This document shows positions 24,857 to 39,269 of a stretch of DNA of 64,000 bases, one piece after another (position 1 is the stretch's first letter; every line of letters starts with the position of its first letter). The DNA is taken from assembly GCA_051294375.1 (NCBI GenBank), contig JBJCIZ010000239.1, positions 7,175,220-7,239,219 of the forward strand, read 5' to 3'. The notes under the pieces were generated by a model. The model was given only the letters and a program-made list of their open reading frames with translations. It did no database searches and was not told the DNA's origin. The position numbers and the translations under genes are program-made. The stretch is from Paraspadella gotoi. Lineage: Eukaryota > Chaetognatha.

Positions 24857-25539
24857 AATAGTAAGTATCATTTCCGATTTTAATAATATCTTATACCAAT
24901 GTTTTTTACTTTTCTTAATTTAAACGTTTGCTCAAGTTTTTGACTTTTTTTTAGACGTACTTTTCCGATACTTTGTGTTTTTTTCTTTTTCCTGTTGTTT
25001 GCGATTAGTTGTCACCGCCATTTTTTTTATAACTCTGTATATCGCTGAATTTATACGATTAAAACAGTTTAAAAATTCAAAATTTACGACCGAACTGTTT
25101 GTCCGCTTTTAACGACGCGTTAAGATTGCAAGGAAAGAGAAGGATTAGCTAACCTTTATTCGCAAAAAACGTAACCTTCAGTGTTTCGATTGTTATAGTA
25201 TATTCAGCGTTGAATATTGCTGTCATTTGCGAGTTGAAATTTCATGCGTCTGAATATGTGCTATTTTTACCATTGATTATCGAAATAGAATGCGGCGGCG
25301 ATAAATAGCGAGGCTGCCGAAAGAATTTTTGAAAAATGAAATAATTATTATAAACAGTATTAAAGCGATAATAAATATGATGAGAAGAGAGAGAGAGAGA
25401 GAAGAGGAGAGAGAGATGAGAAGAGAGATATTAGAGAGAGATGAGAGAGAGTCCTCCTTCTGCGGTCGATTTTTCGAGTTTTGATTTCCAATTGTCTTCG
25501 TTCCTAAGGAAATATCAAACGTCCGCTTTCTGAGGATCT

Positions 25540-26230
25540 CAAGAGGGCGGGAGCTACCAAAAATAAAAGAGCAATCTTGTGGATAAGCGCATACGTGGCT
25601 GAAGATGACGTCCTAACTTTCTAAACCCCCTCTAGCAGCCATGAACGGGTCCCTGGCTTGGAACCAGCTATGAGGTTTGCCATGCCCCAATGCGGCTTAC
25701 GCCGTCCTCACGCGTCCGCAGTGGTAGTTACCGGGTTGGGATAACCCGGTACCTAGTGTCATGAGCTGATGTCTTACTCAATAGCCACGGTCACAATCTG
25801 AATGTCGATGATTTCTCGGCGGGTGAACCTAGGCAATGCCTCGACTACAGCCCCCCAGTGTAACCCACCCTGCACTGCTTCCGTGGAGGGAGGGAGCAAC
25901 TTCAGCTAGACCAAGGCCTGAATCAGGAAGGTTGGAATTACGCTCGTACCAGGATGGCTCCCGTGTGGATAATCGCTACGTGGTGAAAATTGACTGTCCG
26001 TAACTTCTATAACCCCTCTAGCAGCCATGAACGGGTCCCTGGCTTGGAACCAGCTTGAGGGTTTCCTGCCCCCAAGCGCTTTACGGCCGTCCTCACGCTT
26101 CCGCAGTGGTAGTACCGGTTGGATTAAACCCGGTTACCTAGTGTATTAGCTGATGCCTTACTCTCATAGTCCACCGTCACAACTGAAAGTGTCTATGACT
26201 TCGGCGGGTGAAACTTAGCATGCCCGATAC
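25540..26230 (-). repeat. Mirror copies of the two SINEs
   Basis: Reverse complements of the SINE pair at 22,390-23,075, each ending in GTGAAC(C/T)TAGCAATGCC-like sequence. They are part of the right palindrome arm and probably not independent insertions. Confidence 0.7.
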
Positions 26231-29200
26231 ATGCTCTTTAAGTTCTTTTGTTAAATTTTTATTTCTATTACTTTAATTTTAAAAAAACAAAAGAAAACCG
26301 AATGTATTAAAAACAATATGACTATAATCTATAATTCCTAAATGACGACAATTCTGATGTACACACAGGAACAAATGTCTCTTTGAAAAAAAAAAATATA
26401 TAATTACATCCATCAAAATGTTGCATCAAGTTAGTAAACTTCATATAAAACTAATTCATTGTCCACCAAATATTAATACAATATATTCTCGTCCTTAGTT
26501 CCAGATGTCATCGTCAAAGTGTTTAAAGATTCCGTGAACTGGCGCCCGAAAGCGTTACGGACAGTCAACGTCGAAGCTAACTGGACAGATCCTGATTCTT
26601 CGCGTCCTCAACGTTTCGCACCCTATCGCGACGCGAGTATTGACGCGTGCCGAGCGTCGTCCGCGTGCTGCGCAAGGTCTCTGCGTAATGGCCTCAGGCG
26701 TCTTTTTCGGCGCTATTCATTCGAGGCTCGTCTCTTCGCACTGAATCGTCACGGATTCGCTTGACGAAAGATTTCCTCCTTCTTCTTCTTTTGTTTAGTT
26801 CTGAAACATAAATGATTGTTTAGTTAAAAATAATTGTTTATGTATTTTAACTTAACAAACACATCGTCATCTATAATCGAAAAAAAAAACCCGCGAAGAG
26901 TTTTCCTGTATTAAACGAAATAACAATTAGGCAGGTTCTATTATTTATTAGCTATTATCTTAGCACTAAGCCGTTTTAAGGATAACAAAAACACCAAAGA
27001 CCGCCACCCAGAGATAGAAATCTCCGTTGAGTCGTTTCTGTGAGTCCATTTCGTGCCAGTCCAACCGATTTGCGTCTCCGTCTTCACTCCTCCGTCGTTT
27101 TCCCGTGCATGCGAACGTGACGCGCCGTCCGTCCATTTCCTACTTTCAAGCTTTTGTCGCGGGGAGATGACCCACTATTCGTAGTTACAGATTCAAAGAT
27201 GTGTTGACTTTAGTTACATTTTATGGCATATTCGAACTCAATCTCTCTCTCAATTCTAAACTCTAAGAGTTTAAAATCAATCTTCTACTATCAACAATAT
27301 CCGATATCTGAAGCGCGTTTACGTTCTGATATTAAAATCATAAATATCTCTCTTAGATAATCGATAATGATACAATTATCGTTTGTCATTTGGTTTACTG
27401 GTGATTTGTTCGTCGTGTAATTTTCTAACAGACGATGCCGATTGACTCTTCATATTTTCGTCATCTATATGATTTCTGAGTTGTCTATACTATAAGATTG
27501 CTTATTATTCATTTATTCAGAATGGACTCTTCTCTCAAGCCAAACATTCCTGCAGATCTGATACCGGTAATAATTAATTTCAATTGTTATTTTCTCTGGT
27601 TTCTTCTATGTATCTGTTTATATGTCCGCGGTAGATGAATAGAAACATCACCTTCATTTAAAAAAGCGGGTCACATGCGCATGTGTAATGGTGTGCAGAT
27701 TTTACCTTCATCCAGACTCTAGTACAATCGACTCTCTCGTATTACTTATTGCTTGTTTAATCACGTGTGACGTTGCTATGTGTCTTATGGTGTTGCCACG
27801 ACCATAAACTCGTATCTTCTCGCACTGCGTTCTGTGTTACAGTAAAAGTGAGGCAAGTAGGCATTTTTATAATAATGGTTATTTCGGATTTGTTGAATAA
27901 GGACATATAACTGAACACGAAGTATATGAAGTTCTTAGATGCGACGGAAGGCACTCAACTTCCTTAGATCTCGATCAATTATAGTAGAATATCTGCTCCT
28001 GTGGCCGAATTAGAAGGTCATATTAGTGAGTCAATAGGTGTTTGTGTCACAGAGTCAGCTCGTCCAACTCGTCACTCCTCCACGTAAGAGCTCTTCCGTG
28101 ATCGTATGTGATACACACCTTCGCTTGGTTTAAGCCTGCATCATTTTTGCTCGTCATTGTTGAATGTTAGAAACGGATCTGACCTAATCATTTGATATAT
28201 ACATAAAACTCTATCTATCTGTGAACTTCCCAGATTATCTCAGTGACAGATATCATTCGGTAGTTAATGTCATACTCCGTTCTGAAGTCGTAATACAACT
28301 TTCATTCCTGGACCAGGATGTAACACGGACTCTCTAAATAAGTTGTCCCACATGCTTGGAAACGTTATATACTACATATAATCTCACTATGTCCATATCC
28401 AGTGCCTTGTATGTGTTCCCCTCGTGCGATTGTTCATATCTGTGCAATAGGCATCTCTTGATCGAACGCGATATGTAGTGTCAATTATGACAACATCCGC
28501 GTCATCGTGATAATATCCACAGTCAATCGTTGTCCTTTAGCGTTATTCAATCATTTCAATCGCCCTATAAAAATAATTCTTTGATCCGTTCAGTGACGTA
28601 AATTGCTCTTGTTGCGCAGTACAACCTTTATGCCGTGGTTCGGATTCCCGTTACCTTTCGGCGAGCTCTTTATAATGTGTAAGTTAATAGGCTCGTACAT
28701 TTTTACAGATCAAGATGTTTGATAGTCGTTCTTAGACTTTTTAATTTCCTATCGTAGTGTGCTGATTATGCTCTAGTTCTGTTAAATAAAGTATCCCACA
28801 TCGTCAGTCTCTTGACCACTCCCGCGGGACCAGAAACTAGAGCCTAAAAAGGGAAAGAGAGTAGGTACGACTCCGCGAATTGAGAAGAGGGAAAGACAAA
28901 GCGGAGAGGAGGAAGAAAAGAAAAAGATCGGATGATTCTAGTCCGCGATAAGTCGGAGATTGATAGAGGTAGGACTGTATGTAGAGATTCTGAGAGAGAT
29001 GAGAAATGAGAGAGTAGTGAACAAGGAGAGCGCCGAGTTACAGAATGTCATATGCGCCCGATAATTTGATAGAATAATAAATCTCAGGCATAAGAATGTA
29101 AGTCCTCTTCTCTCAATACTCATCCCTTAATAAATTTTAGTTAATCACGCGGACTCAAGAACGAACGATCACGTCTCGTGCTCTTATGCGGTCAACGTCT

Positions 29201-29479
29201 TCTCCATCCGTCGAACCCACTCGACGCGAAGTTCAAGCCTGTCAATTCTCGACAGTCTTGAGGTCTATAAAAAGGATAAGGTGATAGAGTGAAACTCGAA
29301 AACTGTATTTCCATTCCAAGCCATGATTATGTTTTAAGTAAAGAAGAGGTATAAGTTCATTATAGTTAAAATAAGTTTTAATTATAAGAACCAAAGGGCG
29401 CTACCGGAAACGGCGCCAATTTAATTAGATAGAAAGATGATGATTTTCGGTGACCAAGCTGATCCCCCTCCCTCCGGTT
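26231..29479. other. Right palindrome arm, no independent gene
   Basis: Reverse-complement image of about 19,700-22,390. The open frame at 26,519-26,764 mirrors the possible exon at 21,839-22,110. From about 27,400 outward matches survive only as scattered blocks. No feature here is supported on its own. Confidence 0.7.
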
Positions 29480-32400
29480 CTTTCTCCAGTCCCGTGTCAT
29501 GGCCTGGAACGAGTGGATCCTTTGGATGGATCATCGTGGGTCGTGCTATGTAGCTCAACATCCCCGCTCACCATTGACTGGTCAAAGCGACCTCACGAAA
29601 ATATGGGATTTTTATCAGTGTGGAATTAAGGGTAGGAAGAAGGGAAGGAAGAAGGGAAGGAAAGGAAAAGAAAAGGAAACGGAAATAGGAAAAAGAAGGA
29701 AAGTATATAAAAAGGGAATTAGGAAAAAAAATAAAATAATTTGAAATAAGGAAATCAAATTTTTCGGAACAAAATTTAAAGGGATAAAGAATTAATGAGA
29801 TCAACCTATTTTTACCAAGGGAAAAAAATAATAGACACAGATATAAGAAAAGAGAATTAAAATAAATTAGAAGTAGAGAAAAAGAAAAGATATTAACGTA
29901 AAATAATATGAGAATGGAAAGAGAGGTAGTATTGTTGAACACTGAATACTCTAACGGCTAACATAACTTAAATTGCACACATTTTGTGAGAATTTGAATT
30001 GCAAACGCGACGTAGTAGAGTCAATTAGAAAAAAAGGTTTCTCTTCTTTCTATTACGGCGGAGGACACAAACGCGGAACAGGGATTCACGGTAGGAGACG
30101 GGAAGGATGCACGTGCAAGAAGGCTCCGGGCACTGACGTGAAGAGATCTCAGTGAGAGAGAGCGTTAATGACGTCGAGCGATGCATAGATGTCAATACAT
30201 CGGACATGAGCTCAGTCTGCTACTATAGTACCTCCATTCATCGATTGGTCATAATACGAGCGAAACTCTCCACTACCTAGTCGCATCATCTGCAGATCTC
30301 AAGGTGATTCATCAAACATTCCACTAGTTTTATATACATATAATCGATATTATACAATGTCTAATAAATCAAATCAAATCAGTCAAATAATTCAATCACC
30401 AGAAATTTACTCTCGATCAAAATAACACGAAAAATTCAAATTAAAACCTTTAGTATATGAAAAAATAAAAAAAATGAATCAAATGTAAGTCAATGCATCG
30501 GACCTAATTTGGAGTTAAGAGGAAACCAATTCAAGGCAGTTTATCTGATCAAAAAAAAAGTCGCCCAATAATTGGCAATTAATCTCAAAATCTAGACCAA
30601 TCAATCCAATCAAATTCCAACATAATTGATCCAGCTAACGCGGCATGTGCCTGCGTGTGGACATAACGACCCTGCAAAACGAACATCAATGCGAGCCATA
30701 GATACAGAAAGCCCGGAGAAATAGAAACGTATGAAGTGAACGGCTGGCGGCGGCTAGTCTTGACGAAGGTGAACAGACCACGGGCGGCATGATTGTGAGA
30801 CAAGAAGGAGGTCGTAACAATCGCACCGCAAAGTACGCGCGCACGTCAAAACTGAGCTAAGAAAATGAGGGTTTCAGATCTCTCACCACACAAGGGCTCA
30901 GTACGTGCATAACTATCTCTCCTACCTGAAAGTCCGGTACTCACAGAAGGGGACGAGATAAAAATAGTCTTTTTTTTTTAAATCTGACTCTTTTACCCTT
31001 CGAGTCTTCTGAAGAAATGAATGATGTGGTGGAATGAAGAAGTTTGTTGGAGTTGATGGGACTGTCGAGCAGAATATCGATAGATACTCAAATCTATGTG
31101 AATTATTGGTGGTATCACCGCGTGCTCATATCTGAAGAAATCTTGCTCCGATGGATCTAATAGGTGAAGAATAGAGCACACGGGGCCCTCCGCTAATGAG
31201 TCCACTAAAGGGAACCGGGTCATCCCAAACTGGTCTGGCCTTTCGGGGAAGGAGTGAATGCTTGGTGCGGTGAATGTGGATGATATTGTAGATAGGCATT
31301 GGATCTTTCTTATTGCTGCTTAGAAAGGAGGTGTTTATGAGTATCCATATCAGTCACGGCCAACTGACTCGCACCATATACAAAATAAGATATGTGAAGC
31401 TGGGATATTGAAAATACATGTGAAGATATGAATTGTGGGTTTGAATGTGGTTCCTTATGAATGTATAGCTACTAAGTTATGTTGTAGTATATGAATTTGG
31501 AGATGAATGGTAAGTTCTTTATAAGGTGATTTGACATTGTATTATTTATTTATTCATTTTGTTTGCCCCCTGACTTAAGCATGATCGATAGGTCCTATAT
31601 ATCCTACGGTGTGGCCAGGTGGTCCCTGTCAAATTTTGACTCAACACTAGAGTGTTTTTATCACAACCTCGCGAAAATTTCTTAAGATCTACGTGAATAG
31701 ATGTAAGTAAATGCTTTAATTTTGGAAGTGTGCTGTCTTAGACGCATTAAAAACTTAATTATTTGATAGGGCCCCTCTGATCTTTAATGATTTGTCCGGT
31801 TCATATCTTCAGGAAATATCCCATTTGAAAATAACGGGGTTGCATTCGAATTGAATTGCTGGAAGAAGGAAAGTCGTCGACCACAGAGTAGTCGTGAACA
31901 TTGGTGAGTATTCGACGCTGCTGATCATCGTCTGCGTGAGGCGAGTCTTTCGCGGCACGAGCCAGTGAGGGATTATGGTAGAGGGAGCATAGGGGGGTGC
32001 GAGTAAATAGGTAAGAAAGGGATAGTTAGGAGATGGGAGAAAGGAAAATAAGATATAGGAATAGAAAAGTGGTCTTGTAAGAAAATAGTAGAGTAAATAA
32101 GAAGGAAGTAAGGAAAAAGATTTAAGAAAGAAAATAGAAATGAGAGAAAGAAAAAAAAAAAAAGAATATAGATAGAAATAGATAAGAAAGAAGAAAGAAG
32201 AAAGAAAGAGAAGGAAGGAAGAAGGAAGGAAGGAGGTGAGGAGGATCCAATAAATAAAAAATAGAATATGGAATGTGTGAAATGAGAGAAAAGGAAAGGA
32301 AAAGAATGTAAGGTAAAAAGAAAGATAATTGTTAGTCTTAAGTGCATCATCAGGTCACAATAATTACTGGGCATCGACATGGATTGGACGTCATTTTGCC

Positions 32401-33420
32401 GAAAATATGAATCAAGCCTCGTCACATTGCTCTGTTCTTGCACATGGTGGGTGGCAAGATCTCGAAATATAAATGATTATACGTTAATTTTAATTAATCC
32501 ATTTTAATTAATCTAGTTTTTGTTTTTCTTCTCTGCGTCTTGTTGTTGTTGTTGTTTGTTTCGTCTTCAACGAAATTGATTATTTTGTATTCGGAGAGAG
32601 ATCCAGAACCGATGCACATCGACGTCCAACTTCTGTATCAACGTCATCGCGTCCTGGTCTCATCCTGCTGAGTACAAGTCCAGAACAGATCTCACTGCAA
32701 TATCAGATCTGAGATTCTCGAATGAGGTGCGGGGGATGTGAAGATTCGTCAAAACCGCCAAATCCATCTTTCCTGTATACTGAGGTCGTTTTACTGAGCT
32801 TTTTCGTATATTTCATGTTACATAATTATATTTAGATTTATTCGATGATAATTGCTGTCTAGGGAATCGGTTATCAGACTAATGTTTATTAACTGCTATT
32901 AGTAACTTGGTTGTTGAATCAGTCGTTTATAAGTAAAATGACATAAATGTGTTGATAAGTTTAATACGATGAAGTATAATAAATAAGAAGCCTTTTAAAA
33001 ACCTACGAATTATGTAAATTAACATATTTCTCGAAATGAGGATAAATATCATTTTGAAACAGAGAAAAAGTGTACATTTTACTTTGTGTTCATTTGGTTC
33101 ATTTCATTCTTGATTTCGGTATTTTTCCCGACGTTCGAAAACCCTTTGCTTTTTCAAGCTACTCCTTGGTATGAAATCTATTTTGTAATTTCGACCGAAG
33201 GCTCGGTAGGGGGGCAATTCTTTTTAACCTGGAAAAGATGGTACACCAAAATGAGGGAATGTTGTTGCAGAAATCGCACCCATAGTGAATAGTGCTTCCG
33301 ATTCCTATCTCCTCGCGGGTGAGCCTACCTCTTAGTTTGGCGGTTCCTATGATGGTTGCCGTCTTCTTTGAGGAGATCCCAAGCTCGCCGTTGGTGGCTC
33401 GACGGCCAAACTAGATAATC
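29480..33420 (+). pseudogene. Corrupted plus-strand mirror of GATM
   Basis: In the right palindrome arm GATM exons recur in reverse orientation but with dense indels. The first exon is recognisable at 29,499-29,560 (WNEW, then MDHRGSC). The NYMGIEW exon is only a DNA-level match at 32,360-32,420, and the exon D region matches at 33,180-33,420. No exon stays open. This is an assembly reflection of 16,395-19,704, not a second locus. Confidence 0.8.
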
Positions 33421-36400
33421 CCGCTACAATTTAGTATTGTCCAGAGAGTAGTTTGATTATGTGACATCATCAAAACGGAAGATAAGCGCACTCTATATCG
33501 TGATAGTGTTCACACAATGGTTGAACGTCGCAGAGAGTATCTAGTGTGCCTGCACAATGATCCTTTGATCATTAATTTTTCTTTTTATTTGTTAGAGGCG
33601 CGTATTTTGTTTTCTCTGTTATTTTATTATCTATATCATAATTGTAGAAGCGAGTTTAATGTCTAATTATATGATATATTTTTAATTTAGTATATATGTC
33701 TTTGAACTATAAAGACGAATGCCATGCGATGATGAGAATGATAAATTCGGCGCAACTCGCTCTAGCTGTGGGATGGGCACGTGTTTGACGACGGGTGAAC
33801 GTCGCCGACGAGAACTGGAATCTTGTGTTAAGTGCGAATAATGCTGTGAAGATGAAGTGTATACTGGTAGCAATTAGCTGCAGTGACAATACCCCTCACT
33901 CGAATGGGCCAGGTTCACGGCAGAAGGATATGACATATTAAATAATCGAAACTTTTGATCATCTAGGAAGAACTTCAATAAATTATATACTTTCCCTATT
34001 TGTCACTTCATCCATTTTGTTTAGTGTAATTTATATCATATAAAAGTACGATGGTATTAAAGCACTAGTTTAGTGATCCTAAACTAAGAACTGTTAAATA
34101 TACAAAATATAACCCAATTTGTTATTTATGATTATAGTTAAGGAATATTATGAGAGACAATGGAATTCATATAGGGTAGAGTTGTAATGGACAAGGAGAT
34201 ATTATGATAGAGAGAGGAGGTAAAAAAAGAAGAATAGTAATACAGGTAATGACTATAGCCCAGAAAGCCACGTATATATGTAATATGCCAAGATGTTATA
34301 ATTACAAAAGTGATTATTATGAATGCAATGCAAATGACAGAATATAATCATATCAGAAAGAACTATTTATAAACAGAAATATAGAAAGGGGAAACTTAGA
34401 AAATATGCTGGTAAAGGAAGGAGATGTGAAGAGAAAATAAAGACAGCGGAGAATTGACGATGAACGGAAGTGACGAGTCAGGAAAGGAGAGAATGAGAAG
34501 ATGCAGGGAGACGTCGAACAAGATAACAAAGAAGAGGAGCGAGGCTATTAGGACAACCAGGTGAACAATTGAGAGAGTACATTAATTAAGAGATTGTTAA
34601 CACATTAACCCATGTTGAGATTGAGAATTAAGATTTCTATTTCTCCTCCGTGTGAACTTCGAGAGAAGAAAGATGGTCAAAATTTAGGGAAAAAATTAAA
34701 CTGGTACAAAAGAGACTAGCGATGATTTCTCCATAATAAAAATACTACTCAGAGGACTATGATTGTAATAAATTATGATCATGACTTAAAAGAATAAAAT
34801 CTACGCATATTTACAAATGGTTTGGTGTGATGTTCTCCACTATCATCTCACAATGTGATATTCAGTTTAGCAACTACAAATGAAAATCGATCTTGAGAAT
34901 AGTTGAGTTATGATAAAATTCCTGAGACATTGGAATTTCAAAACTCCTGTCAAACAGTTAATGAATAAAAGGCGGCTGTATCAGCTGCCTGCTGTCAGAC
35001 ACAATTGTCAACTCTCAGATACTTATGCTTTATCCGTGACAATCGGTCACCTGTCTGTCATGAACATCAAATCGTACACACACACCTGACACCGTGTGAC
35101 TGCCCTCAGAACTCCCAGTGCACCTCACTCCACTCGGGCAACTCGACATCGAAACTGCAATAGAGATCGGCCTGTCCGCAGTGAAGTATCTTGCTTCGAT
35201 GATCTCAGGACTATGGAGACTCTTGGCCCCTGCGCCGTCGTTCCCGTCGTCTCGTCCGGTCGAAACTTGATCGTCGCGTCTCCGGCTCGTGCGGAGAAAG
35301 AATCCAGATAGATGAATTATACAAAAAGTGTAAAAAATGTCCGAGGCCGGGAATAAGATTAAAAAGATTAACCCAGGTGATGAAACAAGGATAACTAATA
35401 AGTATATATTGAGATAAAGTGGCTAAGAACGCCTGATTGACCCGGTTAAAGAGCTAAGAGATACTCAGGAAGATGGGATGATTAAGAATGAAGAATAATA
35501 AGAAGAAGGCAAGAGGTTAATGATTAACTGTAGGAGAATGCTATGATAGAATGAGCAGAATGGGTGGGATGTGAATGAGACAGCACAGTCATATATTGTA
35601 GTCTTGTTCGTTATACCAAAATATAAGTAACCAATACGAAGAAACTCTCAACGAATCACTCCGAATTGCCCCTCAGATAACCACGCTAAAAGAACTTATG
35701 TGCAGAAACACATAACGTAAAAAGCTCTATGTCAGAAAGCATGATATCAAGATATGTACGGTCTTGTAAGGCCTGCGATTTGTCCAGATTCTCCGCGATT
35801 ACTGTATAGAGAGGAATATTATAAAAAAAGACAGTCTTGCGTCTATTGACCGGCCGTCATAACACCTCCGCGTCGCCGAAAATCCAGAGCGTGACGAAAA
35901 AAAAAGAGACCCTAAAAACCCCATGAATCATCCTGAAAAGTATGGCTGATACGAGGTCCACAGAGAGATGAAAAGAAACATGTGGTTGATGTAGAGAAAG
36001 TATAGGAAGTAGTGCCAGTGAGGATTTATGAAATATTAGTGTGATGAAAGGCCTAACAGTAATAGGAAAGAGCTCTGATGAGCGTCAATGATTATCGCAG
36101 ATTTATCGGCAAAGTATGTAGTAATTAATATAGATAGCCGAGATTATGTGTACGTCCGATACTTCTTTAAATGTACCACTGAATAATGGCGCTCTCATTT
36201 CTCCTCCTCTCTCTTCTTCTTTCCTCTCCGATTCTCTCTTCTTACTTACTTTTTTATCCTTCTTTTCTCTCTTTTCCTTGTATTGTCTTTCCTTTTTGCT
36301 TTATATTGCTCTCTTCCTTGGATACTTGCCATTTTATACTCCTTTTTCATATATGCGCTCTTCTCTTCTATTCTTCTCTTATATTTCCCGTTCGAATTCT

Positions 36401-39250
36401 TCTATTCTCTTTCCTCCTCCTCTCTCCTCTTTTTCTCCTACCTCACTCCTTCCATATTCCCCGGTCTTACTATGTTGCGTGCTTTTTCGGCTCCGTCTCG
36501 TCTTGTTAAATCCCGTACACTCTCCTGGTATATGCTATCCTCAATCGTATGCGCTTTGTGTTTCTTTCTTTCCTGTTTCCCTCTTATGTTCCCTCCGTTC
36601 TGTTTCCTTAACGTAGACTACTATTATACATTTTGCGTGTATCGCTTTTCAGTATTCCGTTTTCCTTTTTCTTTCCTATCCGTATCTCTACTCTGAATGA
36701 CGACAAATTAGATTATCATATCTTTTTTCTTCCTCTCTCTCTTATTCTTTTCTCTTCTCTCTCTTTTCCTCTCTTTTCCTTTTTCGTCCTTCTTTCCATT
36801 TACTTTTCTTTCCTGTTTGACCTTTGGCTGCCACACTTTTCTACGTCCGATTGGAATCAGTATGAGCCAGCGGTGTGTGGAGGGAAATATAATAACGATA
36901 TCATGGTTATAATTCAATTTCTTTATTTAGTTCATCATAAATATTTTTAAAATAATAAGAATCTTAATAAATGTTCTCTTTTTATCATTAAAATAAATTA
37001 TTATATTATATATAAAAAGAATTCATATTAATTTATATTGCATTTACGAGATTTAAAAAATGACGGTTGCTCAAAAGGTGTTGCAGAAGCTCCCGTTCGA
37101 AGAGGGGAAGGGTGGTATCAGTATGATATTATGTACTAAACGTGAGGCACCCTCCGGCTCGTCGTCGCCCCGTTGCGTCCGCGTCCCCGTTTAAGAAGAA
37201 TTTTTGACAAAAGAATACCGCAGGAGGTATAAAACAAAAAATATGAACCACCCGTGTGGCGGAACAAAACCAGTATAAAACAGAAAAAAAACAGACGGAG
37301 ATCCGAGGGGTACCGACCCGCCACAGCACCCGGCACGCAACAAGGCGCGGCCCTTGTCATGCGTAATGTCTCACATTGGACCGCCCCCGAGAGCATTTGA
37401 GATTTCTGATAGCGATTTTTTGAACTAATCCAAAGGAAGAAGTAATTGCATAAAGAGAGGAGGTAATTAGATTTTTTATATGCAATTATTTGGTAGATAG
37501 GATTCCTTTTTTTTTTTAAATTGCGCTTGAAAAAAAATAATTCCGACGATAGGATTTTATTGTTTCGTCTTTATGAATTTCTCAGGGAGATTGTTACGTT
37601 TAATCCTGATGGTTAATGTTTAATAAAACCTGGAATTATCTTATTATTCCACCTCCCCTCCCCTTTTTTTTTCAAAGCAGACCCCTTTTTGTGTCTCTTT
37701 TCGAGAGTGCCCCCATTTCTGCTTTCTTTTCGAGAGTTGACCTCACTTTGCTGGTTCTCTTTTCCGAGAGTGCCCCATTTCTGCTCTTCCTTTTCCAAGA
37801 TGACCCCATTTCTGGTCCTTTTTCCTAGATAGGGAGTGATGGCACCCATTTCTGCTCTGTGCTAGATTGTATCAGGAGAGAGAGAGTGAGGGAAAGAGTG
37901 AGACACCAGCCATTACTCGACATGGAGACGGATAAGATTACATTAACCAATTATTTCATGGACCGTTAAGAATTTTGTCCTCCTCATATCATTTCATCTC
38001 TCTTTCTCTCCTGGTCATATTAGAGAATAAAAGGACAACACATTAATAAACTTGAGATACTCTTCCGCCATGTACGATCACTCGCGTCCAGAGAATGTGA
38101 CACTACGCGATTACTCTCTCGCGATGTCTCCTCCGTCCGCTGTGATCCTCAATCCAGCCCTTCCAAACCCCCTCCCGCTCCCGTGTCAGTGGTTAACTCC
38201 CTTATAGCCTCCCGGATTCGCCTCGTCTGTTTTCTGGTCGAGGGGCACACAGTGCCGGCCCCCTCCTATATACTGAGTTACATACTTTTACCATGTGAAC
38301 GAGAATTGTACTATCACTACTAATAATTACTCGTCTCCTCTATTGATCATGTCACAGCCCAAGTGAGGTGTCGCCAAATAACATATTCTAAGACCTCGTA
38401 CCAATGAACAGGATGAAATTTGCATACCGCGGAAAATCTAGAGTCTTTATGCGATCGTCATAGGTGAGATATAGTGCAAGTAACATCGAAAAAACAACAT
38501 AAATACAAAGACTTCTTCTTTCCCTATTTGTCTTTTCTTATATTATAAATGAATTAATACCATCTGTCATTTATTATGTATATGCAATATATAATTCATA
38601 AATAATTAATATGAATAACAATCTCAATTAATCTTAATAATAACTAATCAATCCATTAAATCACTTTAATAATTATTATATACCTAAACTGAAAATTCAA
38701 ATTAATTCAACATATTAAATCTGCCAAATAACACCTTTTATACTCTCAAAATAACACATACTAATAATATTCTAATTATATCATAAAGTATAAAAAACTT
38801 ATAATATAAATATACTCCCAATCAATTAATTCCAATTATAACTCTTAAAAACACCTCAAATACGATCTCAGGTGTTATATCACTTCACAAATCTGTCGTC
38901 AGGTTGACTTTCGTATCTCCCTTGCTGCGTCAGTGAACCTGACTCATAAAAACGCGAACCTAGATAATCTACAGGGCCTGATATGAATTTCTTAATTTGG
39001 ATCAATCAATCATTCAATTTAAACATTGACGTTGGTTCTATCCTCGTTTCATCATATATCATCATCTTGTTCGTCATCTCATAGGAAATGGATAAAAAAA
39101 ACCAAACCCAAGGACCCTCCTAACCTCAATCTCTCCAGGACCAGACACTCCCAGGTGTATAATAATCATATTCCTCAATCAATTACCTAAACAAATCAAC
39201 CTCAAAATCCCATAAACCAAAATAAAGGCAACTCCTCACCCATCCTCCTA
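33421..39250. other. Outer right palindrome arm, heavily corrupted
   Basis: Matches to 12,900-16,700 in reverse complement persist as anchors (35,215, 36,880, 37,080, 37,290, 38,980). Between anchors the sequence is longer than its partner. The CT-rich stretch at 36,186-36,840 has no clear counterpart. Its long Phe/Leu/Ser frames are composition artefacts. Confidence 0.65.
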
Positions 39251-39269
39251 CAAGTCCTTAGACCAAATT

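Larger units (their letters stand above)
12900..39250. repeat. Giant imperfect palindrome, centre 24,317
   Basis: The two arms meet with no spacer at TATGGTGACCATA (24,311-24,323). Anchors pair left and right positions in reverse complement: SINEs 22,450/26,200; 20,830/28,040; GATM first exon 19,680/29,490; intron and exon 17,660/32,360; 16,940/33,200; 15,435/35,215; 14,180/37,080; 13,090/38,980. The coordinate sum drifts from 48,634 to about 52,070, so the right arm is longer through many small insertions and its identity falls with distance. This is most likely a foldback or missed-hairpin long read used unpolished in the assembly. Confidence 0.92.

Noticed and set aside
36146-36950. Overlapping long frames of Ser/Phe/Leu that look like transmembrane proteins
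   Set aside because: They lie in corrupted CT-rich sequence of the palindrome arm and all three frames are open at once, a composition effect.
24318-39250. A second, plus-strand GATM-like locus
   Set aside because: Every recognisable block mirrors 12,900-24,316 in order, with dense indels. It is better explained as a reflected raw read than as a paralogue.
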